This document shows, one piece after another, positions 10,926 through 21,889 of a stretch of DNA of 64,000 bases. Source of the DNA: Simmondsia chinensis (lineage: Eukaryota; Streptophyta; Magnoliopsida; Caryophyllales; Simmondsiaceae); NCBI GenBank assembly GCA_018398585.1, contig JAGTTD010000010.1, positions 26,142,638 to 26,206,637 on the forward strand, written 5' to 3'. The notes beneath the pieces are model-generated. The model made no database searches and was not told the DNA's origin. It worked only from the letters and a program-made list of their open reading frames with translations. A program made the translations under genes and the position numbers. Each line of letters starts with the position of its first letter. Positions within the stretch are counted from its first letter, which is position 1.

Positions 10926-11626
10926 ATATTTCCAAGGCTACGATGTAGCCTAAGTTTTAATATACGTTCTTTTCTAATTCAACGTACTCAAAGTTTCTTT
11001 ATTGCGTTGCTTAAGTGTTTATCATTGTTCTTCATCGGTTGTGAATGCTTGATCATCATTCAAAGCCTCCATTCAAAGACTTTAATTATTCATAATTAGT
11101 CTGAGAGGAGATTTATGATGATTTGCTAAAGTGATAAACACCAAAAATTGAGCGAATTTTAGAGATAGATTAACGCGATTTGTGTAGTCGGAAGTGAAAA
11201 CCATAGATCTTCAGAACTCCTTTCTTATTTAAATTCATGCAAGAGATTGATGAGTTAATATATAAAAGAGCATGCTAAATATTGAGAATATTTAGTAAAT
11301 TAGGGTTTTCCACCATTAACATGTAAAAATAACTGCAATACCGAGAATAAAAATGTGTATTGATACAATTAGGTGAAATCGGATGCCTTGGATCTTATAA
11401 AATAAGAAAACTTTTCAAAAAAATAGTGCACTTTTATAAAGCCAGTAACCATGTTTAGTTCTTTTCATTTGTTTGCTACATATTAAAAAAAGAATAAAAC
11501 CACAAATTTCGGTTTTTTAAATTACGCTGCTCACTCAATAAACAATCCTCATGGGATGATATTCTACTCACCTCTTTATTACTTGACACAACTTAGTGCA
11601 CTTGCATAGCAATACATTAAGCATCA
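10926..11626 (+). repeat. F-family 5' LTR, truncated
   Basis: This is the 3' part of an F LTR in plus orientation. It begins near TAGCCTAAGTTTTAATATAC and ends GCATTAAGCATCA-like just before the primer site. It matches 21230-21888. Its own 5' part is replaced by the inverted fragment on the left. Confidence 0.75.
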
Positions 11627-11629
11627 AGT

Positions 11630-11650
11630 TTTTACCGTTGTTGCCGGGGA
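11630..11650 (+). promoter_or_regulatory. Degenerate Asp-tRNA-type primer binding site of F
   Basis: TTTTTACCGTTGTTGCCGGGGA stands where Athila-like elements carry TGGCGCCGTTGCCGGGGA, complementary to Asp-tRNA. Several bases have changed. Confidence 0.65.
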
Positions 11651-12405
11651 AAATTTTTATTTGAGTAACATTGATGACGCCTATTTTTATTACTAATTTG
11701 AAGTTTTTTTTTTCTAAAAACTTGTAAATTTTTTTTTTACATTTGAAAAAGAATCTTTTATTTCATTCACGTTGTTTAATTTGTAAAGTTTTGTTTTAAA
11801 AAAAATTCGTATACAATACACCCCACACCCCCCCCCCCCCCCCCCCCCCCCCCCAAAAAAAATGGTTTTGCTTAACTTTTGTATTAGATTGTTCTAGTTT
11901 TTCTTTTTGTGATTAGTTTTATCTTTCTTTTAACTTTTTAAGTTCTCCTAGATAAGCTTTTGAAAGTTAAGTTTGTGATTTTCAACCTTTTAGGAACATT
12001 AGCATTACAAACACCCCCCCCCCCCCCCCCCCCCCCCGGGTTTTCAAATTTGGTTTGTTAAGTTTTTGTATTAGATTGTTGTATTTTTAAGTCTTCTTTT
12101 TATTTTTATCTTTCTTTTAACTTTTTAATTTACCTAGATAAGTTTCTCAAAGTTAAGTTTGTATTTTTAAGTTTTTCGAAGCATTAGTATTACCACCCCC
12201 ACCCAAAAAAATTAGTTTTTGTTAGGTTTTGTATTATATTTTGGTATTTTGGTTTTTTCTCATCATTGTTATCTTTCTTTTGACTTTTAAGTTTGTATTT
12301 CTTACTTCATATGCAAAATCAAAACAAAAACCAAATAATCTCTTTGGATTCTAAAAAAAAAAAAAAACACTTGGACAAATCAGGAAAACCAAACGAATTG
12401 AAATA
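11651..12405 (+). repeat. F leader with ~185-bp tandem repeats headed by poly-C
   Basis: C runs at 11828-11854 and 12013-12037 and a degenerate one at 12195 each start a unit. The unit continues with TTAAC/GTTTTGTATTAGATTGT, then CTTTCTTTTAACTTTTTAA, a TAGATAAG phrase and GCATTA. Spacing is 185 and then about 182 bp. The same leader, inverted, is at 22628-22860 with a G run. Apart from these repeats I see nothing coding before the gag ATG at 12406. Confidence 0.75.
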
Positions 12406-13420
12406 ATGGCTAACGAAAATAATGATAATAAAAGAGCTTTAAACGGTTATGATGTCTCGACTATTGGTGGGTGCAGTTTTAGCATCAATTGTCCACCTAT
12501 ACGAGGAAACAATTTTGAAATAAAAACTACGATAATACAAATGATCCAACAGACTATTCAGTTTGGCGGTCTACCTAATGGAGACCCAAATTTACATATC
12601 ACTAACTTTCTTGAGATATGTGATATATAACAGCACAATGGCATCAGTGATAATGTTATTCGCTTATGACTGTTCCTGTTCTCACTATAAGACAAGACCA
12701 AGGCATGGTTAATGTCATTGCTGCCAGGTGCTATCACCACATGGGAGGATTTGGAACAAAAATTTCTTACTAAATATTTTTTCCCAACCAAAATTTCCAA
12801 CATGAGGGATGACATTACCTCTTTTACTCTATAAAGAGTTTTAAAGAAGGTTTTACTAGTTTGGATGCAAGTCCAATCCTTTTACATCGGTTTGACACCT
12901 AATACCCAAAAAATAGTAGACACGGCTGCTGGAAGAGCCTTAAACAGCTAGACACCCGATGAAGCGTACGAGTTGCTAGAGGCAATGGCTAGCAACAATA
13001 TGAAAGAACAGCTGATTGAGCAATGCAAAGTAAACCCGTGGGTATTCATGAAGTAGATGCACTAACCACATTATCCACTCAAATTTCGATGATTGAGAAA
13101 CAATTGGGTAACACAGGTGTTAATGACATTCATTCTCCTATTCTAACATGCGAGTTTTACGCAGGAAATCATGCGAGTATAGAATGTTAGACAGGGAACT
13201 CCTTTGCCACATCAAGTCATGAGCAAGCAAATTTTGTTTCCAATTTTTAAAAATAACAACACAAACACTACTCAACACTTACAATCAGGGGTGTAGAAAC
13301 CATCCAAATTTTTTATGGAGTAGTCCAGGGATACTAAAACAACCCATTCACCCACAACTGGAAAAGAAAATTAATCTCAAAGATATGATCAATAAGTTTA
13401 TGTAAGAAACCAAAAGTTTC
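12406..13420 (+). pseudogene. Athila-like gag, N-terminal and capsid part
   Basis: This is the structural protein of the F element. It starts MANENNDNKRALNG at 12406. The Athila capsid signature follows: QTIQFGGLPNGDPNLHITNF, then FLEICD. A stop at 12630 interrupts it. In other frames the family sequence continues to about 13030 (ITTWEDLEQKFLTKYFFP, then DTAAGRAL, then DEAYELLEAMASNN). The sister copy on the minus strand at 21890-22429 begins MADENRDNEKPL. Stops and frameshifts make it a relic. No zinc knuckle was found. Confidence 0.82.
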
Positions 13421-14499
13421 ATGCAACAAACACAAACAAATCTTCGAAATCAAGAAGCTTCCATTAGAAAGCTCGAGACCCAAATCGGACAAATTTTAAA
13501 CCCACTCTCTGAAAGGTCTCAAGGTTCCTTACCTAGTACCACAATAACTAACCCTAGAGAGCACGTAAATGCCATTAGTATTGAAAAATCACCTAGTGAG
13601 GAGAGCCAAAACAAACCCACCAGGACCATATCACACCTTAAACTTGAACAAGTAAATGAGTCCAAAAAGCAAGAAGAAAGTGAATCAAAGAGGATTGAGT
13701 CTATGCCCTACAAACCAAAAGTCCTATTTTCTCAACAATTGAAATCGCAAAACATGGATAACCAATTTATGGAAACTTTCAAGAAATTATCTATTAATGT
13801 CCCGTTTACTCATAAGTTAGAGAAAATGTCCAAAAATGCAAAATTCTTGAAAGAAATCCTATCTAACAACAAAGGACTAGAAGAGTTTGAGACTGCAACA
13901 ATGAATGAAGAATGTAGTGCAATACCACAAAACAAGCTTTCTCCTAAACTTAAAGATTCGGGGAGTTTTTTAATACCTTGCTCCATTAGCACCAGTACTT
14001 TTTATAATGTCTTATGTGATTCAGGTGAAGTATAAATTTGATGCTACTCTTTGTTTTTAGGAAACTTGGTCTAGGGGAAGTGAAGCCCACCACGGTATCT
14101 CTCAAATTGGCAGACAGGTCCATCAAGTATCCACGAGGAGTGGTAGAGGATGTCTTGATGAAAATAGACAAGTTCATCTTTCCAACTGATTTTCTGGTTC
14201 TTGACATAGAGGAAGATAAAGAAATACCTCTTATTCTAGGTCGACCCTTCCTTGCTACGACAAGGGCCTTGATAGATGTGCAGCAAGGAAACTTAATCTT
14301 AAGGGTAGAAGATGAGCAAGTGACCTTCAATGTTTTTAAACCTATAAACCTTTCATCAGAGAAGGACACTTGTTTTCAAATTGAAGATCAAGTTTCTCCA
14401 ACTAAGTTGGAGGCTTTCAGAGCCAAGGATGATTTAGTAAAGAAAGCCAAGGGTGGCATTTTGTTGTTTTCTAATATTTGTGTACATTTTATTCAATAG
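13421..14499 (+). pseudogene. Athila-like gag C-terminus and protease
   Basis: The first frame (13421-14035) carries LETQIGQILNPLSER, then KFLKEILSNNKGLEEFE, then NKLSPKLKDSGSF and the damaged active site LCDSGEV, where Athila proteases have an Asp-Leu-Gly-Ala-Ser type motif. A frameshift leads to the second frame (14038-14499) with FRKLGLGEVKPTTVSLKLAD, VEDVLMKIDKFIFPTDFLVL and ILGRPFLATTRALIDVQQ, all typical of this lineage. No RT, RNase H or integrase follows, so as seen here F is gag-protease only. Confidence 0.85.
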
Positions 14500-14540
14500 G
14501 TGTTTGAAACAAATTTGGGGGTGACCTGATGACAACATTT

Positions 14541-14660
14541 ACTATCAAATAAACAATCCTCGTGAGATGATACTCCACTCGCTCTATATTACTTGATACA
14601 ACTTTGTGCACTTGCTAAGCAAACACATTAAGCAATCAAGTTTTTGGCACCGTTGTTGGG
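14541..14660 (+). repeat. Second F LTR 3' end with primer site
   Basis: AACAATCCTCGTGAGATGAT to AGCAATCA (14638) repeats the end of the F LTR. It is followed by TGGCACCGTTGTTGGG (14645-14660), an Asp-tRNA-type primer site. An LTR end plus primer site directly after the protease implies a rearranged or tandem F copy. Confidence 0.7.
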
Positions 14661-14689
14661 CATATACTCTTTATAAATCACTGCAAATT

Positions 14690-14802
14690 TTGAGCTGAAG
14701 CCTATCATGAAGGCGTCTTAGTTGGTGGCATCTCTTACCCATGTGGTCATCGCCCAAGAGTCGGGAGTTCGATTCTCGATAAAGATATACTCATGCGGTC
14801 AT
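14690..14802 (+). mobile_element. tRNA-like SINE remnant, left part
   Basis: TCTTAGTTGGTGGCATC (near 14713) resembles a pol III A box, and GGGAGTTCGATTCTCG (near 14764) a B box about 50 bp downstream, as in tRNA-derived SINEs. It ends at the GTCAT copied as the TSD of element B. No tRNA cloverleaf is completed, so it is not called a tRNA gene. Confidence 0.5.
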
Positions 14803-15098
14803 TGTTATGATTTAGATCAATCTTGAATCATAATGTAGGAGAGAGAATGTGATATGAAAAAAAGTGAGATAGAGAAGACAGATCGAGAGAATTGAGATGA
14901 GAGAAGGAAGATATTTTATATATTCTTGAATAGTTCATACAATAGAAGACTTGCACTAGTTCTACTAACAAGCAATGGTGTATCTATGCAAGTAATCTAC
15001 TTATAAACCGACTTACAAGAAGCAACTAACTTTTCCCCCACTAGACTCACAACCAAAACATTCACTTATTGATTGCAGTTCTATTATAATTGACTCAA
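14803..15098 (-). repeat. 3' LTR of element B, interrupted near its end
   Basis: TGTTATGATTTAGATCAATC onward matches 19735 onward through ATTGACTCAA. The final ~10 bp are missing because I begins at 15099. Confidence 0.82.
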
Positions 15099-15449
15099 TG
15101 TTATGATTCTAGTTCCAATGAGCTGTTAAAATCATCTAAATGTGCGCTTTGCTGATGTAATAAACCGTAGGGGTCTGGTTGGTGATTTTGGCGCCAATAT
15201 TTGATTGTTAGTTGAGTTGGTTGAGCTAGTGTCTAGATACATTGTATTTCTAGATATTTTCCTCTTGTTTTGGTTGGTTCTAATTCTATAAGAGCAATCT
15301 AGCTTGGACTGAAGAAGTCAATAAATGAAACTGATCTCTTCTTCTCTCAACCCTAATTTCTCTCTACTTCTCATCTCCCTCACTTCATTCTCATATGATA
15401 CTCTCTTTATCCCTTGGTTATGGTTCAAGATCGCCCTTGAACCATTACA
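15099..15449 (+). repeat. 5' LTR of element I
   Basis: It runs TGTTATGATTCTAGTTCC to GAACCATTACA, followed after two bases by a primer site. The orientation is opposite to B. Confidence 0.72.
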
Positions 15450-15451
15450 AT

Positions 15452-15463
15452 TGGTATCAGATC
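15452..15463 (+). promoter_or_regulatory. Primer binding site of element I
   Basis: TGGTATCAGATC matches the initiator-Met type TGGTATCAGAGC except near the 3' end. Confidence 0.8.
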
Positions 15464-15504
15464 TTGTGTTTGCTGCCGATTGATCTTGATTAGGTTGATT
15501 GGAG

Positions 15505-16244
15505 CTGGCTAGACCCAAGAAAAGTGTACTAATTGCTGGTGGAGTTGCAACAGGAGCAAATGCTACTGTGAATGCTACTTATGCTGTTGTTGCGGGTGCA
15601 AATGTTGGTGCAAGCACTGAAGTCAATCAATTTGAGCAGTTAAGGCTTCAAATGGAGGGGATGTTAGAAGTTTGCTGAAAAGTTAGATCAACACTCATAG
15701 CAAATGGAAGTTAGAATTCAAAGATTATAGCAGCAGATTACAAGGAAGAATTTGCTATTTGGAGCTGGAGTTTTGTCAACAGCAAGTCAGCCTGATCGTC
15801 CTCCTAAAGTTATGCAACCTCAGACAACAGCTGGACAATTTGATCGTCCACCTGATTTGATGCGACCATAGACTTCAGGAGCAAATGATAGTGGCACAAA
15901 CAGTAGCAGAAGCAATTGATTCAGACAGCCTAGAGTTGACATTGAGCAATTTGGTGGCAGGCAACCTTAGTCTTTGTTGAGAAGATGCGAGAGTTACTCC
16001 CATTTTTATCACATTGGTGAGGCTGAGAAGGTGGAATTGGCTGCAATTCACCTTCATGGAGATTAGGAGGTATGGTTTTATAGCCTTATGTGCAGGAATC
16101 CTTCATCGTCTTGGTCTGAAATTGTAGAGGAGCTTTGTGTAAGATATGGTGATCAGGATCCTAATGATATTGTGGATAACTTCAATAATGTGGTGCAAGC
16201 CACATCAGTGAAAGAGTATATGGCAATGTTTGAGAATTTGAGTT
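15505..16244 (+). pseudogene. Gag of element I, truncated
   Basis: Plus-strand gag related to those of A, B and H. The frame opens with CTG at 15505 (LARPKKSVLIAGG), with TGA two codons upstream and no ATG in between. The capsid region at about 16088-16244 reads NPSSSWSEIVEELCVRYGDQD and NNVVQATSVKEYM. It breaks off near 16244, where the sequence switches to the opposite strand of B. Several stops occur before 16088. Confidence 0.72.
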
Positions 16245-16899
16245 CATGTCCCACCAACTTAGCTATCTTTGGATCCAAGAACCTATGCCTGTTGTCGCTA
16301 TCAATGGACTTGTGATTTACATCCCCTTTGATCCTAATGGTGTTGTGTGTCCCATTGCCAATCAATGCTCTTACAGAGAGCTCAGCTTCATCCTCTTCAC
16401 TTTCCTCGGGTACCTCCACCACTGGAACAACTGTTTCTGAGTCCTCTCCCCGATCCTCTTCAGTCTTGTTTCCCGTGACTGCCGTCAATTGTTTAGGAGT
16501 ACACTTATTTCCAAAGAAGTACCTCTGGTTACACTTGAAACGCAATCTTTGGGCTTTTTTCTTCTCTAAACTCAGTGGTTTATATGTGCTTGGTGCCAGC
16601 TGCTGCAATGGAACTATAGCCTTGCTCTTTTGACTTGCTTCAGGATAAGCTAAAACTATTGTCTCGAACAATCTTGCTTTAGAATAAGCCTTGGACAAGG
16701 TATGTGGATTGAGAGCCTTCACAAGGTTCTTGATCTTAGGTTTAAGACAACTAATGAAGCTTGAAATGTAATAAGCTTCGTTTGCTCCTAGATTTATGGA
16801 CATCATTCCCACCTTCAAGTTCTGAAAACGAGTCATATATTGCTTTACAGTGCTCAATTGTACTACTTTGATGAACTTGTCCCCTACTTCTCTCCTATT
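16245..16899 (-). pseudogene. Gag C-terminus and protease start of element B
   Basis: The minus-strand frame has EAYYISSFISCLKPKIKNLV, then the zinc knuckle FKCNQRYFFGNKC (first Cys and the His changed relative to A), an acidic linker, and HNTIRIKGDVNHKSIDSDNR, where the protease active site LIDSGST should be. Gly and Thr of the DSGT motif are lost. The frame continues across the C LTR into 19062-19678: joining over the TSD keeps YGDEDTIG and NRREVGDKF in register. Confidence 0.78.
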
Positions 16900-19056
16900 T
16901 GTTAGGAACCGTGTCTTGAAATCCAGATTTATTCTAGATATATCATTTTAATTAATAAATAAAATTAAAGTTCCAGTCGTTTCCCTTAAATTTGTGTATG
17001 TGAGCATTTATACTGCATGTGATTTTCTTTTAGGAGATATCCACGAGATGGGTGTAGTCCTCATAATACAATTTACATATTTGTTCTAAGTGGTTTATGA
17101 GACTAAGCCACAGATAAACTTGGAACAAATAGGATGGATTGTTGCTCGAAAGACTCGTAGTCGAAAGACAAGTTTGGACCACTTTTATGTTAAGACTATT
17201 ACGTGACACTTTAGATGACTTGTCTTGGTCATGCAGATGGGTATCCAAATTTGTTAGGTTAGTGTGTTTAATAAGATTAATGCACTGAATTGGGCCATGT
17301 TGGTTATTTAAATGACGATTCTAAATCCTAAGGGTACTCTGGACTTGTGCATGGAGCGCTAGTTACTTTGATGTACTATAAGTAAGGTCTAAACGAATGA
17401 CTAAAATCCCACGTACATTGGGTAGCGGCGTGAAGTGTGACAAGGATCAGGTATTCAATAGGGAATCTATAGTCTCTTATGAGATACAGATGTCCACTTA
17501 GTTGATTCGTAAATATTTAAATAGATCTAAAACTTTGGCCAAAGTATTCTAAGTGTTTGACAGTTGGTGTTTATACTGTGAAAATATTCAAGTATAAATG
17601 AATTATTTAGTGAAGGGCGAGTCGGTAACTAAACGAGAAGTTGTGTGAAGGATAATGGTAGTAGTTATATTTATTGTTTATCATGGACATCTAATGGGGG
17701 GTTGTTGTCATCATTACAGTCTATTAGGGAGATATCGAACAAATAATTTAAGTCTGGAGTACAGTGATATTTATTTAGTGGAATTAAGTCTCATTTAGTG
17801 GTAATTAAATTATTTCATGAGATGATTAATTTAACCCATTTAGAGCTAGATTTAAATTATCCCCGAGGTCCCTGCACAAGCCTCTGTATTTATTGCCATT
17901 GAAAAAATATTAAAGAATTCATGAGATGAATTATTTATCCATAAGATGGGTAACTTAATTTTGCCAAATATTATTCATGAGATGGATAAAAATTAAAAAT
18001 TATGAAATAAAATAATTTTAAAAATTAAAATTTGTAAGATGAATTTTTACATGTGGGAAACAAAGCAAAAAAAAAAAAAATTAAAAAATTCGGCGATCCA
18101 CGTGCTTAAGATCGGACGAACCAGCACGCGACATGTCCAGAATGGCTATCCGCGTGCACGCGAGCAGGCTTAATCGCGGCCCGCCAGGTGTCACGCAAAT
18201 TGAATTTAAAATAAACGCATTTTTCCTAGCAATGAAACGCATCGTTTTGTTTTCGTTTTTGAATGATACGCTGTTTTTTGTATTAAAACTCAAATTATAT
18301 TGTACGCATAGCCCATTGATTAGAATTGGATTTTTCGCTCTGGAGCTTATTTCGAGGTTTGGTATTCAGTTTTAAAATGAAGTCTTAGGGTTTCTGGAAA
18401 TAGTTTCGGAGACCTAATTCGAGAGAATATTTTCCGTTGAAATTTTTTCCTTTCTCAGTTTAATATTTTTCGGAGCCCATCTTCCCGGCAGTTCGAGGTG
18501 ATTTCGTAGAAGATCCCAGGGTCTCATTTTTCTTCGTATTCTTTATAATTGGAGCAATTCCAGGTATGTTCTTCTTTCCTTCTTCTTTTAGTTTTATTTT
18601 TCTATTTATTTACAGTATTGGTTATTACACCTGTTTAAGTTTATGTATTGCTATGAATATATTAGAATAAAAGGTCTGTAAATCTAAATTATAAGCTTAG
18701 ATATGTGGATTTAAATTATAAATTTAAATCAATAGATTTAAAATTGGGGGTTTTAAATCGACCCTTGGTTTAGAGTTATGAATTCTAAACCTGCTCCGCT
18801 GCGTAAACTTCAGTGAGAATTTTTAAAATTCATCCCAACGACCGGTAATAGGGCAAAGGGTTTATAGAGATAAACCTATTTTCGAGAACTCTCGCACGTG
18901 AGGTGTCATGAAGCATGACTCTCCGATCGAGGGCTTAGGTAGAGAGAAGAGTATCCTACTCTAAGTGCTCTAAAAGGTGCCTATTGTTGTGACCATAGTT
19001 GAGAACTGTGAACCCAATAGTCGGCATCAGAGTTTATTTTTCTACAAAATTCGTAT
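16900..19056 (+). repeat. C-family LTR insertion (C5) in B gag
   Basis: It starts TGTTAGGAACCGTG and follows the C consensus to about 18840 (CATCCCAACG). About 210 bp without a match in the other C copies follow, ending before a CTTTT repeat at 19057. The left flank CTATT (16895-16899) and right CTTTT form an imperfect 5-bp TSD. The extra 210 bp include GGCATCAGAGTTT, reminiscent of a primer site, so a piece of internal region may be retained. Confidence 0.65.
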
Positions 19057-19061
19057 CTTTT

Positions 19062-19678
19062 CCCAATAGTATCCTCATCACCATACCTTTCACGCAATTT
19101 ATCTATAAATTCATGCCCAGTGATAGATGGATTACTAAGGATTAAGTTATGGTACCAACCTCTTGATCACCTTGCAAATAGATTGCTACCAATTCCACCT
19201 TCTCTACCTCAGGATTTGCATAAAATCTGAAGTACCTGTCACACCTTCTTGTCTAATATTGTGGTTAAGTTCCATCAAAAGAATCAATTTCAACCTTTGG
19301 CTGGTGAAATCCTGAATTCCTAGACCACAATACCACCTCTTCTTACTCCTGAGGAGGCTTTGGAATCAAAGGATTAGGTGGCCTACCACAATACCACCTC
19401 TTCTTGCTCCTCAGGAGGCTTTGGAATCAATGGATTAGGTGGCCTGCCAGGAATAGTATTCATCGGTAGGATTCCAGCTCTAATTGGAATAGCATGTCTA
19501 TGGAGTTGTTCTTGTATAATAGACAATCTAGTCACCACATGCTGCTGTGTTTGATGCGCACTACCAAGTGCCAACAATTCTTCTTACATCTGCTGCTGCA
19601 ACTTGGCAAATTGATCAATTGATTTGCACTTGCAGCTACTTCTCCTACCATGGCTGGTCGTTTTTTGCCTCTAGCCAG
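19062..19678 (-). pseudogene. Gag N-terminus of element B
   Basis: The frame opens with CTG at 19678 (LARGKKRPAMVGEVAAS), four codons after an in-frame TAG and with no ATG before it. It continues through LALGSAHQTQQHVVTRLSII and PMNTIPGRPPNPLI. A 61-bp tandem duplication (19324-19445) adds a second copy of the segment after this. The matching start in I and H is also CTG. Confidence 0.68.
19324..19445. repeat. Two-copy 61-bp tandem duplication
   Basis: ACCACAATACCACCTCTTCT heads both copies (19324-19384 and 19385-19445), and both end GGATTAGGTGGCCT. A few substitutions separate them. It shifts the B gag frame. Confidence 0.85.
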
Positions 19679-19721
19679 CTTGATCAAGTGCTAAACATGA
19701 CTAACTGAATGCAATTTACAA

Positions 19722-19732
19722 GCTCTGAACCA
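19722..19732 (-). promoter_or_regulatory. Primer binding site of element B
   Basis: The minus strand reads TGGTTCAGAGC beside the LTR, the initiator-Met-type site with one base deleted. Confidence 0.75.
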
Positions 19733-19734
19733 AT

Positions 19735-20045
19735 TGTTATGATTCAAGATCAATCTTGAATTATAACTTAGGAGACAGAATATGATCTGAGAAAGAAGTG
19801 AGATAGAAAAGAGAGATAGAGAGAATTGAGATGAGAGGAAGAAGATATTTTGTATAATCTTGAATAGTTCTTACAATAGAAGACTTGCACTGCTAATACT
19901 AATAAGCAATGGCACCAAATTATCTAAGCAAGCAACTGACTTGCAAACTGCCTTACAAGACGCAACTAACTTTCCCTCCACTAGACTACAACCAAAATAT
20001 TCACTTATTGATTACAATTCTATTACAATTGACTCAATCATAATA
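19735..20045 (-). repeat. 5' LTR of element B
   Basis: TGTTATGATTCAAGATCAAT to TCAATCATAATA, with the terminal CA mutated to TA. TSD GTCAT follows. Confidence 0.82.
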
Positions 20046-20190
20046 GTCATCTTGAGGGCCATCGACCAGGGGTCGGGACTTCGATTCTCGCTGAAGATAT
20101 ACTCATGGGTCGGGGTTGGCTGAGCCAAACCAGTTCCTTGTTGCAAAAAATTGTGGAGTAAAAAAAAAAAAGAAAAAAAAAAGAAGAAAA
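20046..20190 (+). mobile_element. tRNA-like SINE remnant, right part
   Basis: After the TSD, GGGACTTCGATTCTCG repeats the B-box-like segment of the left flank, and both flanks share GAAGATATACTCATG-like sequence. The stretch ends in an A-rich tail from about 20158. Together with 14690-14802 it suggests a dimeric or duplicated SINE split by B. Confidence 0.45.
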
Positions 20191-20547
20191 CTAGAGGGAA
20201 AAAAAAATTTATGATTAATTTTTTATCTTGGACATACTTGAAAAGTCTTGTTATGAGTGGCATGATTTTTGTTATCTATTCGGTTTGAATGTTTGGAGAT
20301 TAGAAAGAACGGATAAACTTAATTTGCTTAGCCAACTTTTGAATTCGATTACTTAGGTGATTGATGGGTTCTTACTTAGAAAAATTGTTTTGCCTTTAGA
20401 ACCTTAAGCTAATGATCCTCGATCATTCTTTTCTAATTGAATTATTCTTGCTTTGAATTGCAATAAAATTCTTAAAAAGCATGAGATCCTATGCTTTCAT
20501 GTTTGGGCTTGATCGAAAACGAGCAAGATTTAAGCTTGGAGGTATTT
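20191..20547 (+). other. 3' internal region of F element
   Basis: No coding domain is seen. The end (GAGCAAGATTTAAGCTTGGA, then GGTATTTT) resembles the Athila-type 3' internal end next to the LTR, probably including the degraded polypurine tract. Confidence 0.5.
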
Positions 20548-21888
20548 TGATAAGTCCAATTTAGTATGTAATTATTATTTTCTAACCATTTTACATCAAT
20601 TGTTTTTATCGATTTTGCTCTTTTTAGCTCCTATTGTTAATACCTTGTAAAAACATTCATTTTATGCTAATTCTTTCAAGGTTTACCATCAAAATCAACA
20701 AGTGAATATAAGATTCATCAAACAAAAGCTAAAAATGGGCAAAACACATCAATCTACACGGTTCAGCGGAATAAATTAACATGCAGAAAGTGCTACAACT
20801 TGCAAAATTTGGGGGGCAATTCTAACAAATCAAAGCCAAAATACATTGTACACTTCAAGAACACTATCAACTTTATGCCCAAGCTGAAGTTTGGGCGGAA
20901 AAAGTGGAAAACAAAATGAAAAAATTAGCAAAAGTTGGCAAATTATAGCAAAGGGGAGGGATGGGAGCAAATGGGCATGAGCCTATGCAAATTAATTCCA
21001 TGAATTCCTATCCTCATGTACTATAAATGGGGACATTAGGAAAGTATTTTAGAATCATTGAATCAATAAAAACACAATGCAAAGAAGCAAAAAGAAACAC
21101 GGACGGAAGAGGAAAGGAGAGAAAAGAAAGAGTTTGGTTTGTAATTTTTAAATTTCAAGTTCTTTTCTATCCTTTCCTTTTTTAAGTTCATGGATTTTAT
21201 TTTAGTTTTGTTTTATGTTATGTCTACCAATATAGCCTAAGTTGTAATATACACTCTTTTTTTAATTCAACATATTCAAAGTTTGTTTATTGCGTTATTT
21301 GAGTGTTTATTGTTGTTCTTCATGAGTTTTGAATGCTTGATCACCATTCAAGATTGAAATGATTCATAATGAGTTTGAAAGGGGATTTGAGTGAATGTCA
21401 GAGATAGATTAATGCGATTTATGTGGCATTAAGTGAAAACCAAGGATCTTCAAAACTCTTTTCTTATTTAAATTCATATAAGAGATTGATGAGTTAATAT
21501 GTAAAAGAGCATGCAGAATGTTGCTTGAGAGAGAATATTTAGTAAATTAGTGTTTTCGACCATCAACATATAATAACAATTTGAATACCGAGAATAGAAA
21601 AGCATATTGATACAACTCGGTGAAATCGGATGCCATAAATCTTATAAAAAAAAGAAAACTTTTCAAAAAGTAGTACACTTTTTATAAAAATCATTAATCA
21701 TATTTAGTTCTTTTCATTTTGTTTGTTACATTTAAAAAAAAACTACAAATTTTAGTTTTTCTAAATAGCACTAAAACTGCTAATTTCAGTACTTACTTAA
21801 TAAATAATCATCCCGAGACGATACTTTACTCACCTCTTCATTACTTGATATGACTTAGTGCACTTGCTAAGCAACACATCAAGCATCA
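20548..21888 (+). repeat. F-family 3' LTR, full length
   Basis: A 1.34 kb LTR running TGATAAGTCCAATTTAGTAT to ATCAAGCATCA. It matches 10926-11626 and, inverted, 26416-27773 and 1-229. It closes the plus-strand F element that contains gag-protease at 12406-14499 and nested element B. Confidence 0.82.
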
Positions 21889-21889
21889 G

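Larger units (their letters stand above)
14803..20045 (-). mobile_element. Chromovirus-like element B, rearranged
   Basis: The outer LTRs (14803-15098 and 19735-20045) share sequence and are flanked by a perfect 5-bp TSD GTCAT (14798-14802 and 20046-20050). Surviving minus-strand content is gag and the start of protease only. RT, RNase H and integrase are gone. A plus-strand related element (I) enters the left LTR at 15099 and fuses head-to-head with B gag at about 16244. A C-family LTR interrupts gag at 16900-19056. Confidence 0.8.

Noticed and set aside
14713..14785. Possible tRNA gene (A- and B-box-like)
   Set aside because: No acceptor stem, anticodon arm or cloverleaf; better read as a SINE remnant.
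20158..20263. Phe-rich minus-strand frame
   Set aside because: Product of an A-rich tail read backwards.
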